A stretch of 64,000 bases of DNA, taken from contig CP136068.1 of NCBI GenBank assembly GCA_032622095.1, forward strand, positions 112,417,546 to 112,481,545, read 5' to 3'. Positions 12,291-24,515 of the stretch are shown here, piece by piece. Position 1 is the stretch's first letter, and each line of letters starts with the position of its first letter. The notes below the pieces were generated by a model, which saw nothing but the letters and a program-made list of their open reading frames with translations, had not been told where the DNA came from and made no database searches. The stretch is from Siphonodentalium dalli (lineage: Eukaryota; Mollusca; Scaphopoda; Gadilida; Siphonodentaliidae). A program made the translations under genes and the position numbers.

Positions 12291-13041
12291 AAGAGTAGGA
12301 TCTATCTATCTATCTGTCTGGCTGTCTGTCTGTCCGGATTTTTCTCTCAGACTGCTTTTCAGATTTCAACCAAATTTGGTGTGTTTTTTTCACTGTGGTC
12401 CGATCCATCCAACATATATAATAACGTGTACACGTCATCTATGGGCTTATATCAGAACCAAATAAGTCCAATATGAACCAATTTGCCTGAGAATATTGAA
12501 GTAGTATTATAACATTATCAATATATATGTAAAAGAGTAGGATATGTCTGTCATATGCGCGAAGCGCAACAGGGGCACCAAGCCGCTAACACACAAAGGG
12601 CCTACGCCCATATAGAAATCATATTCCATTCGTACAAAACATAGGAACTTTGTGATGTGCTGACCTGTGCTGACGGATTGCATGATTCATGTGAGTCGAT
12701 ATCGCAATAAACATTTGATTACCCGGACAAATTTCATGATTGTAAGCGTGCAAATCAAAATGGGCCCAACGAAGTCACCTAAATCATGCAATCTCGAGCT
12801 GGGACCTTGGCCTACTGTGAAATACATTATTGAGCCACAGAAATTAACTAAGAAATATATTACCTGCACTGATTTGTCAATGTTATAACTTCCCTGTTAG
12901 AACATCAACGATATGATGGAGTGTGATATCTAGGTAGTCAAGGCAAATATGGACATAGACAACATAATCGGTAATTTTTTTAATAAAGCTGACATATTTG
13001 GCAGAGTATATTCACACCTTTCGAGAACCCCCTGCACCCCC

Positions 13042-15550
13042 TTATTTTGTTTTTCATGGAAACCGAAGAAACATATATCCGGTGTGCATAATACGAATAT
13101 ACCCATAGTATAAGGCACTGTCATTTTCTGCGATACTGTTCTGCTAATTTGCATTTCAGACGAATATTATTCATGTCGGCTTTGTGACGCCTGCAACGGA
13201 ACATAATAATTTAATACCTTTCCGATCTCACGTGATAAATTTACTCGCGTTATCAGTTTACGATCACGCGTGACAAAATTGTACTTAAGGACTTTGCTAA
13301 CCCAATTTTCCCCAAATTTAATGGAGTCCAAAATAAAGGTTTATGTTCACTTTTATTAGTAATCACAGTAATCAAACCCATGGATGCAACATTTGAAGAG
13401 TATAATTCATGGTAGATTATGTTAGAAATTCAAAATGTGAGATTTGTAGAAGTTTTTAAAATCTATTTTTTCGAACCCAAATTCAACAAACACAAAGATC
13501 ATATCTAAGAAAAATATATGGGTATGTGTACTGAACACTGTGAAGAATGATGAACAATAAAGATATACTCACATTTCTTCAGTTTTATTAAGACTTTTGG
13601 CTTGGAAGCAGTTGTTTACAAATGGTAGATTTCATTGCTCAGAAAAGCTATTTGGGAACTGAATTTGATGGGCCAAGTTAATGGTCACTCAAGCCAGCTG
13701 GGATTATGACCAGCAGGTGCTGCCCCATGATCATTTTATATCCTATTCGGGCTGATTGTTGACCTAGTTTCTGGGCTATGGGGTACCTCCAAATTGGGGA
13801 TTACACAGTTCTTTTGTCAAGAGATTCACAACACACCACTGTCCACAGATATTAACACTTAACTGTCACCTCACTACAAGTGATGTCAGGCAAGTTTCTA
13901 AATTATTTGCAAACAATTGGTTCTTAGTAATTTTATCAAAGAATGCTTGATAAATATAAATATTATTTTATTGTTCATCATTATTCACAGTGTTCAGTAC
14001 ACATTGCCATATTTTTTTCTTTGATATGGACTTTGTGTTTATTGATTTTGGGTTCGAAAAAATAGATTTTAAAAACCTCTATAATTTTCACATTTAGTAT
14101 TTCTAACATATTCCACCATGAATTATACTCTTAAAATGTTGCATTCATGGGGTTGGTTACTGTGATTACTAACAAAAGTGAAAATAAACCTTTATTTTGA
14201 CTCCATCAAATTTGGGGAAAATTGGGTTAGCAAAGTCCTTAATGTTACCCATCCGCGCGATATCACGAACAAGATAAACAGTTATTGATATGTTATGCAG
14301 GTTTATACATCTGTACGTATATAAATGGTACCAGCATTAACCTGTAGCAAATGGTAACACTAGCACCTTCCGACGTTTTAGTCAGAGGTATACACCCTAA
14401 ATGACATCGAAAGCTAAATTGTATACTAAATCAGATAGCAGTTATGAATCCCAAATGATCGAGCACATATCTTCTATCTGTCTATCTATCTGTCTGGCTG
14501 TCTGTCTGTCCGGATTTTTCTCTCAGACTGCTTTTCCGATTTCAACCAAATTTGGTGTGTTTTTTTCACTGTGGTCCGATCCATCCAACATATATAATAA
14601 CGTGTACACGTCATCTATGGGCTTATATCAGAACCAAATTTATCACATAATTTGGTCATAAAAGCAGTTTCATAATTATCGGTAATAGACACGTTTAATA
14701 TCAGCGCGTGCGATGACGTCACGGCGTTCTTCAAATAACTTGCGATCGCTGTAGTTTATGATTGTTGTTTTCGATGAATATTTCGCGTTGCTTCGGGTTT
14801 ATTTGATCATGTGATAAAAAGTATCTCACACTCGTCCTATTTTATACGTAATTTATCAACCTCGTCCTCTAAATTCTATTTGAGCCTCGGTAAACCTCGG
14901 CTCAAATCGAATTTAGTGAACTCGGTTGATAAATTCCGTATAAAATATAAACTCATGTGAGATCCTCTATAAGTCCAATATGAACCAATTTGCCTGAGAA
15001 TATTGAAGTAGTATAATAACATTATCAATATATATGTAAAAGAGTAGGATATGTCTGTCATATGCGCGAAGCGCAACAGTGGCACCAAGCCGCTAACACA
15101 CAAAGGGCCTACGCCCATATAGAAATCATATTCCATTCGTACAAAACATAGGAACTTTGTGATGTGCTGACCTGTTCTGACGGATTGCATGATTCATGTG
15201 AGTCGATATCGCAATAAACATTTGATTACCCGGACAAATTTCATGATTGTAAGTGTGCAAATCAAAATGGGCCCAACGAAGTCACCTAAATCATGCAATC
15301 TCGAGCTGGGACCTTGGCCTACTGTGAAATACATTATTGAGCCACAGAAATTAACTAAGAAATATATTACCTGCACTGATTTGTCAATGTTATAACTTCC
15401 CTGTTAGAACATCAACGATATGATGGAGTGTGATATCTAGGTAGTCAAGGCAAATATGGACATAGACAACAAAATCGGTAATTTTTTTAATAAAGCTGAC
15501 ATATTTGGCAGAGTATATTCACACCTTTCGAGAACCCCCTGCACCCCCTT
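13042..15550 (+). repeat. tandem segmental duplication, copy 2 (2509 bp)
   Basis: Direct repeat of 10769-13041. It contains the second copy of the long-inverted-repeat element (about 13285-14255) and, at 14640-14970, an insertion absent from copy 1. Small substitutions and one-base indels separate the copies. Confidence 0.9.
14640..14970. mobile_element. 331-bp MITE with visible empty site
   Basis: In copy 1 of the duplication the site reads ACCAAATAAGTCC. Here it is split after ACCAAAT and resumes at AAGTCC, so the insertion went into an AT/TA dinucleotide. The element contains TAATTTATCAACCTCGTCC and an internal inverted pair, TTGAGCCTCGG and CTCAAATCGAATTTAG. A related copy lies at 58583-58900. 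Confidence 0.8.
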
Positions 15551-17040
15551 GTCCAAATTTTTGATAAAATTTAGTTAGTTTAGTCCAAAAAACCTCTTTT
15601 TGTCATCTTCTCCAAATGCATAAAAAATGACTTAGCGTGGGTGGAGATAATTGGTATGTACGAAAAAGTCATGCCGTCGGGGGTTAATATATGAACTGCT
15701 AACCCCAAGATGGCTGCCAATATGGTGGCCGGTATATGGATGGAAATTGTTGAATCTGTCATGTCGCAATAAAGTGACACCACCGTCGCGATACAATGTC
15801 TTATACAACCAATAGTCCTGTTATATTCATTGCATTTTGCAATACTAGGACGTAACGGTGACCAGTGTTATTTAAAATGGCAACCAGATTGGTACCCACG
15901 AGTGAGATCTGTGACTGCCTTAATTGTCTATTCATATTGCACACGCGATGGCGATTAATCGCCGCGTTTTTTAAGGTCGAGCTACTGTACATGCGTTAGA
16001 TTGCATTTCTTCCTCTCGGTGCATTTTTCCTCCCCCCCCCCCCCAATTGGGGTGGTGGGGACTGACGAAAAAATAATCACACACAGGTCTGGGGTGGGTG
16101 GGTGGATGATAAAGTACTTTTGGTAGGGGTGACCACATATATGTTGACACATTAACTTAAATTTCCTGGGTTGGATTGAACTGGGGTATCAAGTCCGCTC
16201 AGGTATGTTGAGTATACCACGAGCCATGTCATCACAATGGCACCATGCAGCTTTGAGGGAACAATTTATAATTAGCTGGATAATATAGGACTAGAAATAG
16301 GGGGGTTCGATTCCATGCAGATTGGAATAAATATGCATATTTGATTCCAACATGAAACGCATAACACAAAATACAGTATGATCACAACGCACATGAGTTT
16401 TATGTACATAATTGTTACTACCACTCAAACTCATTAAGAGTGGACGATTCAAGTGGTTCGATCAGATCTTTCAAACTTTTACTTATAGTTAGCTGAGTCT
16501 GACACAAATATTCGTTTCATATAGAGTTCATTTAAAACAGGTACACTTAAACATATGATATCCAGTAACAATATGGGGAAAGAGGGGATGGGACACCCCA
16601 CCCCCAATGTGTTGGAGGAAAAAATAAGTTTTCACGTGGGGAGCATGGTGGACCCATGGTTGGGAGGGATTTTAATTTCAACCCTGTGTACGACCATTTT
16701 TTTCTTTTTGCATCCCCCCCATCATCGATTGCTCAATGATATGGACGGTGGCAACAATGGTCGTGTGGCACTAGAATTTATGAACAACCACGGGTCAAAT
16801 AAGTACAAATAACAATAAGTGATGGGACTCAGAATTCGACCTTTATAGTCACACACGCGCCGTTTAAGGACGAATTCTGTCTCAAGGATGCTGTTCGCAT
16901 GAGCGATTGATTTCAATTTGATCGTCATTGGCGGCTTATCATCAGTGATCGCACATGCTAAACGGCACACGCCAATCAATCGTGGTCAGATATTTGACCT
17001 ATTATGTGAATGTTCAATCAGTAATAGTTGATTCAGTTGT
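15551..17040. other. no gene seen
   Basis: Unassigned DNA with poly-C near 16030, a GATGGCTGCCAATATGGTGG phrase near 15710 that echoes other repeats, and short open frames without domains. GGTTCGATTCC near 16297 is B-box-like, but the surrounding bases do not fold as a tRNA. Confidence 0.5.
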
Positions 17041-17204
17041 AAAATGCCGGCAAGTCGGACTTATCTGCAGTCGAAAAAGTGGAAATTAATTGTCTTGTGG
17101 TTAGCATGCAGGAATAAGACACAAAAGTGCTTTCAGCCAAATAAGATGCTGGGTTCATCAGATTTGTCAAAAAAAAAATCCCCGGCTGAATTGTCTATCA
17201 GTTG

Positions 17205-17814
17205 TAAATATTTGTTGCAAATTCACATGACTAAACTAGTAAAATGTATACAAATGTATATATTTTTCATGAAGCTAAGACATAATGACACTATTTTGGG
17301 CCAAAATTGAAACTCACCATCGAAGATGGCCACCAAAATGGCCGCCGGATGTTAAAATATGACATTTTTCACAAATATCTTCTAGATCAGTTCATGCTGT
17401 TTGGAACTGGTTGAGTAATATGTCTTTATTTTGTATTTTGTATATTAACTAATCATTGGAGCAATTAAATATGCAATTATTGGTGTCCTACCCGCTTGTG
17501 GTCCCTCAAAAAATCGATTTTACAGAACGCGGTATAAAATTTCACAAAAAATCACAACTGGGGTTCTAGTCATATTTCAACAAGAAATGAACAGCAGGTT
17601 GCAATTAAGTGAGGCATACCATTACCTATGAATATTCCAACTCACTGGCACAAAAATTCTTACTTTGGCTCAAAATGGCTGCCAAAATGGCCGCCAAAAT
17701 ATGAAAAATGGTAATATTGCCCTAGGTTGTCCTGCAATCGCTTACAAGTTGTGGTTGACGTACACAATTGGCTATTATGCCTTCTATACATTGAATACTA
17801 ACATGTCTGCTGCA
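17205..17814 (+). repeat. repeat R, left flank of composite copy 1
   Basis: From TTGTTGCAAATTCACATGAC to ACATGTCTGCTGCAC this is close to 35938-36675, and to the reverse complement of the outer part of the right arm at about 40195-40502. It includes AAAATGGCCGCC motifs and an open frame that stays open in all three copies. It is treated here as repeat DNA, not a gene. Confidence 0.8.
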
Positions 17815-17988
17815 CACAGTCTGGGTGAACGTCGACTCTATATTTTAAATCTAGAGTCTGGAGCTAATGTCGCCAAAACCATTTCTATTCAGCGAAGGGC
17901 TTCCCCAAAATGGCGTCATGGATTTTTAAAAATACATCGATGATTGACAGGTGTCCTCACGTGTTATTTGTTGTGCTTCGCAATAACA

Positions 17989-18669
17989 ATGGCCGACTCA
18001 TCAACCCCTAGAAGGCCTGTGTCGCGACATAAACTTACAGAAGATAATATTTGTCGTGTGTGCTACTATTCTTTTTCGGGAGATGAACTCGCCGCATCAA
18101 CGGGAAAGCTGCATCCGAGAGCAAAAAATAAGGTCGTCATCAAAAATGATGCTTTATAACTATTTAAAAGCATAAAATTAAGTGATTTCCTCGGTGTTTC
18201 AGATGACTTTTTTACGACAAATAATTTGATTTGCAAACCATATTACAATAAAGTAAATCAATTACACGAACATGTGTCAAAAATTGATGAACTAAAATCA
18301 ATTTTAATAGCAAAATCGACATGTTCTGTGAGTGACCGATTTAAGAGACTAGCCAAGTCGCCAAGCCATAGCACCACTGGATCTGAAGCCAAAAAGGTAA
18401 AGACTGTCTGTGTTTCACTACCTCATGTCACTCCAAAAAAGCCAATAAGACCTGTTCCGAATTCACAATCGACACCTTGTCATCATTCCCACGCCTCAAC
18501 TTCTACGGAAAGTCCACGATTCAAACAACTTCAACAATACTTCGAGAATATAAACAAGCCGGAACAACCAACACGGTCTGGCCACTCTACTAGTAGTAGT
18601 ACTACTACTAGGAAGAAGCTGCAATTTCAAGCTCCAAAAAGAACCAACGCCACCAGTTCCAAATGTGAA
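17989..18669 (+). pseudogene. zinc-finger-like protein gene, broken by one stop
   Basis: ATG at 17989 sits in a good context (A at -3, G at +4) and opens MADSSTPRRP. A Cys pair (ICRVC) lies about 22 residues in, and a later ICKPYY suggests a four-Cys finger whose last Cys has become Tyr. TAA at 18157-18159 interrupts the frame after 56 codons. The same frame then continues open to 18669, with a basic, Ser/Thr-rich region. GTGAGT at 18670 looks like a splice donor and TTTGCAAG ending at 18801 like an acceptor. The layout resembles the ZAD-type or transposon-associated zinc-finger proteins of invertebrates. That is inference, and function is unknown. It interrupts repeat R, so it may be cargo or part of a mobile element. 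Confidence 0.45.
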
Positions 18670-18788
18670 GTGAGTTCTATTAATATTTATGGGAGGCCAA
18701 GTTGGTACCATACGCAGGCCTATCTATCAGGTCTAGCACATCCTTCAAATTAATCCGAATCGTACCGAATATATAATTTCTGTCTCTG

Positions 18789-19060
18789 TTGTATTTGCAA
18801 GCCTCGCTTTCGATCGGAGAAATACCGACGAAATTCCGCTCTGTTACTATATTTAGAGGTGACATTACGGGACAGTCTCCGCCCACTAACACTTGTTTAT
18901 TAACCCATGACGGTTTCATTGGACGGAAAATAATTTACGCAATCAATCAGATTACGGAATCCCGAGGACTTGGAAATGAGATAGCGATGTTATCCGCCAG
19001 ACCTAATATTCAATGTTGCTATGAATATTTAGGTATGAGTTTACTTAGACTGTGCTGCAC
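18789..19060 (+). pseudogene. possible 3' exon of the zinc-finger-like gene
   Basis: An open frame of about 90 residues follows a pyrimidine-rich stretch and AG at 18801. It has a protein-like composition (for example GEIPTKFRSVTIFRGDITG), and then runs into repeat sequence at about 19050. With the GTGAGT donor at 18670 the phase would not match this frame, so either another donor is used or the copy is damaged. The family is not recognised. Confidence 0.3.
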
Positions 19061-19440
19061 CATGGTTAATTATGACAGTCCGGCCGCCAGGTCACGGATG
19101 CGTGTTTTGGCGTATAAAGTTTTTTTCTCTGTGGATTCTGGTAGAGTGGGACATACTTGTGAAGAATTAATCGGCTGGCCATTTGTCAGCCTCAAGCAAT
19201 TTGAGAAATTTGGGTTAAAAAAAAATGGCCGCCGTGAATGTAGAGATGACGGTATAATCCATGTTTGACCTCCAAACGAATGTTTTTCGAATATTTCGAA
19301 CCAATGGGGTAATTCACGGTAAGTATCTTTAATTTCAAGTACCAACGAAAAAAATTGAATCCAAAATGGCAGCCAAAATGTCGACAAAATGGGCGAAAAA
19401 GTCGTTTTGAGATCATACATAACACAACACTCAAACATGC
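19050..19440 (+). repeat. repeat R fragments
   Basis: CTGCACCATGGTTAATTATG at 19052 continues the sequence broken off at 17814. GTCCGGCCGCCAGGTCACGG at 19078 and ATCGGCTGGCC at about 19171 match the start of composite copy 2 at 35746-35860. The order is rearranged relative to copy 2. Confidence 0.65.
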
Positions 19441-19583
19441 GCTAACTTTTGACAGAAATATGTAGCATTACATTAATATCTTTCGTTTTCCGAAGACAAG
19501 AAGTATTACTGCAGTATTGCTACACATTGCAGGCAGAGTTGTAGAAGAAATGTACATGAATAAGTAGCCCAATTGCTGAAACC

Positions 19584-20010
19584 CTATACTGAACTACGTG
19601 GTATGTCTGCATCTGCTTCGTTCAACTGAGCTGCTCTGCCACCTGTCCCCGAATGCGTCTCTTCATTAGAACACTCAATTGTTGCATTACAAGCACAACA
19701 GATTGTGCATGCCAATCGAGATCTACACCCGCACCTGTAAGTTTTGCAAGGCTGTATACTAGAACAGGAACACCGAACCATGCGCAAAACCGTGTCTGGG
19801 GAAACCAGTACACCAGTTGGAAGAGTCACGGGTGATAATTTTTTTGAAATTTCATCCTTGATAAAACCAAAATGTGTAGCATCCAATTGTGGGGGGACGA
19901 GGCATAAAGCGTGATTCCAAATGCATACTTGGAAATGTTCGCGTTTGGTGTTCTCTGTGATTGCTTCGGTGGTTGGAGGTAGGCTACACAGACTAGGAAC
20001 ATGTGTGGCG
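19584..20010 (-). pseudogene. Cys-rich C-terminal fragment of a mobile-element-type protein
   Basis: The minus-strand frame holds a sequence of the kind LPPTTEAITENTKREHFQ, then WNHAL, then a Cys-rich tail with spacing C-x-C-x5-C-x4-C-x-C-x5-C-x2-C-C-x-C-x5-C. It ends at a stop at 19584. I recognise this pattern (a KRxHYQ-like segment followed by a CXC-like cluster) from uncharacterised multicopy invertebrate proteins linked to transposons. No name is secure. Upstream, the frame passes without a start straight into the 42-bp minisatellite at about 20010, so only a 3' piece remains. The cysteine cluster itself is intact. Confidence 0.5.
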
Positions 20011-20500
20011 TGTATGAGTATACAGTGAGTTGCTGAATTGTCCTGTGTGAGGTGTATATGCAAGTATGGAACTTATGAGTGGTCGTGTGTGCGGGTATTG
20101 GTATATCTGGAAGGGCTCACAATTGGTGAGGTGTATATGTATACATGGATTGACTCTATGGTCATAGATATGGCGAACATGTATACATACATGTAGTGGT
20201 TGTATGGTCCACGGTGAGGTGAATAGGTATACAATGAGTGACTGTATGGTCGTGAATGTGGTAAATATGTATACATACAGTGACTATATGGTAATGTGTC
20301 AGGTGTAGGAGTATACCTGGTGTTCATGTGTTGTGACTCGTGGTTGTATCGTCATTTGTGGTAAGTACGGGTATAATCAAGTATGGCTGTATGGTCAGGT
20401 GTACGTGTATAAAGTGAGTTACTATATTGTCATTTGTGTGGTGTTTATCTACATATGGAGTGACTGAGGTAATGGGTGGGTTGTACACGTGTACCTTGGG
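20010..20500 (-). repeat. 42-bp minisatellite, reversed block, copy 1
   Basis: Eleven or so degenerate units in reverse orientation, of the kind GGTGAGGTGTATATGTATAC ... ATGGTCAT. They are the complement of the units that follow at 20640-22230. Confidence 0.75.
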
Positions 20501-20639
20501 TGGCTATCGCACAATAACTCAAGGATATGTTAATCAATAGAGAGGTCATGTCAGAGAGTTCTCCATCTTGATGGTGTTTATGTACATGGGGAAACGTTAA
20601 ACATGGAAAGCGATAGCAACCCGTTATCACACAGTCATT

Positions 20640-22230
20640 CCATATATACATAAACACCACACACATAACAATATAGTGAACCACTGTATACACGTACACC
20701 TAACCCATGACCACGGATGACCATGCAGCCATGAGTCACAATGCAGGCACAACGGGTATACTCATAAACATGACCCATAACAATATAGTCACTCCTTGTA
20801 TACCCATTCACCTCACCATTGGCCATACGGCCATCCCCTGTATACCTATTATCCACACATGGTCAAATGGACATTCAATATATACATCAACACCACAACA
20901 ATGACCATAGAGTCACTCCGTGTATACATATGCACCTCACCAATGGCCATATAGCCACTCGCTTCATACATATACCCTCACCCATGGCACCTGGTATACT
21001 CCTTCATCTGACATATGGCTATATAGTCACCCCGTCATCCTTGTATACATATTCACCTCACCATTGGCCATGTCACTCACTGTATCCCTATTTGTCACAC
21101 CATAGCCGAATAGCCACTCAAGATATACTAATACACCCCAGCCATGTCAGTATAGTCACTCCATGTGTGCATATGCACATCATCCATGGCCATATAGTCA
21201 CTCGCTATATACACATACACCTCGCCCATGAGCATATAGCAACACGTGTGTAAACCCGCATAACCTACACATGACCATACCGCCACGAGTAGCCAAGCAG
21301 GAAAACCAGGTATACTCACATGATCATTTAGTCACTCCCTGTATAGATATTCATTACATTTATGATCATACAGTCACTCCTTGTATACCTACTAATCTCA
21401 CCATTGAAAATACAGTCACCACCTGTATACATATTCCACACACAGTCATATAACCACTCGATATATACATATGAAGCCCACCCTAGACCATAGCGTCACT
21501 CCAAGTATACATATACACCTCACCACTGGCCATTCAGCCCTTCAAGATATACAAAAACCCGCACACACGACCACTCATACCATCCATACTTACATATACA
21601 CCTCACACATGACAATTCAGCAACGCAGTGTATAATCATACACGCCATCCATGATCATACAGCTAATCCCTATACACCCACCAATGATAATACATCCACG
21701 AGACATATACATATACATCCCATCCGCTACCACAAGGACACTCCCTATATACCCACACGATAATGTCCACCAGCTTACTCCAGGTAAGCATATACACTTC
21801 AATCATGACAGTACAGTCATTCCATGTATACCATACACATTACCCGTAACCATAAAATCAATCACTATTTAATCACACACCCCATCCATGATCATACAGA
21901 CAACACATGTACATCCCACCCATGACCTTACAGTCACTCAATATATACATAGATGACCATGTAGCTATATCCATACACCACATCAATGTCCATACATGCA
22001 CACCGGGTGCACCCGTACAAGATACACACAAACATGCACCATAGTCACTCCATGCATACCGATTCACCCCCACACCTGACCATGACCTCTCCCTGTATAC
22101 ATATCCATCTTACTATGGACAACACACTCATAACCATATAGTCACTCATTGTATACATATCCACATCATTCATGACATACAATAACTCCATGTATACCTA
22201 TTCACCTCACATATGATCATAGAGTAACTC
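20640..22230 (+). repeat. 42-bp minisatellite, forward block, copy 1
   Basis: About 38 degenerate units of roughly 42 bp, built as TGTATACATAT, CACCTCACC, ATGGCCATATAG and TCACTC. From about 21060 on, individual variant units occur in the same order as in 38015-39200. The two arrays therefore descend from one duplicated array, not from separate expansions. Spacers vary too little and units diverge too much for a CRISPR array. Confidence 0.85.
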
Positions 22231-22548
22231 CCTGGCTACCATCTTGGCATCCATCCTGTATCCAGTTGATATTGGTTTATCATAATGGATCAGAAGAGCC
22301 ACATATTATGGTTCATCTCAGTTCCGTCTCAAAGTTCTGCCCATTTCCTTTCAATAATATGGCCAGAATCACAAAAGAGGTTCTCCGAAAAATTCCATAC
22401 TTTAAAATTTGTCATGCCCCATACGGAACTGGGACAACCATAATTGAACATTTAGTTGTCAGTTAATTAACTAACACGTATAATAACCAAGTGAGTCACA
22501 ATTTGCTACCTTTTTGGATAACGCAGAGAATAATGTTATATATACATA
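22231..22548 (+). repeat. right flank of composite copy 1, truncated
   Basis: From GAGTAACTCCCTGGCTACCA to the GTTATATATA near 22548 it matches 39208-39910, minus the GC-rich element. The site near 22305 (CCACATATTATGG) is the empty site for the insertion at 39285-39658. The homology stops at 22548. Confidence 0.8.
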
Positions 22549-24515
22549 ATCGTTAGTTACCCTCTAGCAACGAGGCATGGTTACAAGAACGGAGCTATTG
22601 ATACATTGGGGCTCATGTATACCGTTCTAAAAGTAAGTTTAAATGGATCTCATTGACCAATTGCAATTTTTATCCAAAGTCCGCAAGAGGACATATCCAA
22701 CAAATTATCAAACCGTCACATCATACAGGTTCGTTCAGTTTCATCATCCCACAATAGATTCGTTTAATTGTGTATACTAACATTTACCGGATTATTTTCC
22801 ATGACACATATTTCGCACACAATGAAATGGAAACCTGGTTGTTTTTCCTTTTGTAGTTTGTCAGTACTGTTGATTACCGGGTGGGGTTATTTGCTTGTAC
22901 TAGCAATAGATAGGTTGCAAAGCAAAGTCAAGACTCTAAGCGGCATTTCCAACAACGAATATACCGTACCAGCGATGTGGTCAATCACCTAAAACTGTCA
23001 ACCTATATGTTCCTATATATTTCGATTGTGTGTTACCCTGTATGGTATGGCATATGCCTTCGTGATTTCCAGAAGTGACTGAACAATTGCTTGTAAGACG
23101 AGGTACCCCAATATGGACAGTTATCCCATGCTAGAGGAATAGTCACATTACCCATATCTTTCTATGCGGGTGAGTAGGTAGGATTACTTCTGGAAGGCTG
23201 TATATTCAGAAAATAACATATAGATTGGAGTATTGGAATGGAGTTCTATCATGGAGACTGACACATTTTTGACTTTTGGTATCCCAATGTAAGTTTTAGC
23301 TCATACTGACACCAAAATGAAAATGACGACCATTGCAAGTATTTGTAAACATAACATGCCATAGCAGGTTTATGCCAGGAAGCGTATAACAATTAACTTT
23401 CTAGATAAGTCCAACAATAATGTGGGTAGGGATCTGCTGGAATTCCACCCACCCCATCATATCTAACGCCAGATGTGTTATAGTTAATTTCAGATGCTTC
23501 TATAGTTATCCCATTATGCGCGACGTGAGAGGACCGTGTGTGGTGCATATCCTGGTATTATATTGTGGTAGTGTTTGATGTGCACATGGCTAAGAACAAA
23601 CTGGGGATCATGAGTCTTGGTGTAATCAGAAATTACATATAGCAACAACTTATGTACAGACCAGAATCTGATCTGCATGTGGATAACTCATCCATAACAA
23701 CTGCGAATGTGCTGAGCGAATTCAGTAACCAGACACGATAGCCGTCGTTTAGTATTATACTGAACAGCGCAAGGAGTGCATGCATATGTCTCTGTGCAAT
23801 CGGGACTATATGGGGACATATTGCCCATGTATGCCCATTTTCCTCTGAGATAAAACTGACGGGTGACAAACATGGCATGCAGGAAAATATCGCCACCGCT
23901 GATAACGATATAAGGAATGCCGGTAAACGGTGCGCGGAGTTTGTCCGGAATTTATGACGCACGCCGCTGAAACCACATTCGTCTTTAAAGAATGCAACGC
24001 ATTATATCAGTAAAAATATCGCCTTGACAACCTGTGTGAAACATGTTATATCTAAGGCTATAGAGCTGGTGATGACCCATCCACCCCGCCTACGACGTGT
24101 CCGGAACTTCCACCACCCCTGATTATGTTGTGTACATAATCAAAATCCGATTATAATTATCCCAAAACGTTTTCATTTATTGTTCTTCATACATGTCCAT
24201 ATATACCCATGACATGTCGTTTGAAGGTAAATATTTTCAAGAAAAAATCGCATCCATCGTTACCAATTTTCGCATCCAGTTACTTTCCCACACACAACTA
24301 TACGCATCCTCGTTACTACGAAAGTTGCTATAATGTCTAATATAACATGGCACAACCAGTTGCAATTGGAGAAGCGTTAATTGTTACAAGTTTACAACAG
24401 AACCATCTGAGGACATCGAGAAGGTCTGAACTCATCGCCCGTCAATAGCATGAGGGGGTATTCGGCGGTTGCATTAGTCATGTGCGTCCTCGATGGTCAG
24501 GCTGTTATACACTGT
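22549..24515. other. no gene assigned
   Basis: Unique-looking sequence. Overlapping minus-strand open frames at 23633-23997 include a hydrophobic stretch, but no splice-site set or domain could be supported. Confidence 0.4.

Larger units (their letters stand above)
10769..13041 (+). repeat. tandem segmental duplication, copy 1 (2273 bp)
   Basis: The copy begins TTATTTTGTTTTTCATGGAA and ends GCACCCCCTT, where copy 2 starts with the same words. The two copies agree nearly base for base by eye over most of their length. Copy 1 carries a long TA microsatellite (12203-12285) that copy 2 lacks, and lacks the 331-bp insertion of copy 2. Confidence 0.9.

Noticed and set aside
12126-12476. 116-residue frame with Tyr/Ile repeats
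   Set aside because: The repeat is the TA microsatellite; its duplicate at 14401 lacks it.
20640-22230. CRISPR-like array
   Set aside because: Units are degenerate, about 42 bp with no distinct spacers, the array flips orientation, and the genome is animal.
23633-23997. Overlapping minus-strand frames with a hydrophobic stretch, possibly a membrane-protein exon
   Set aside because: No clear acceptor/donor pair, no family signature, and three frames are open together, which is uninformative.
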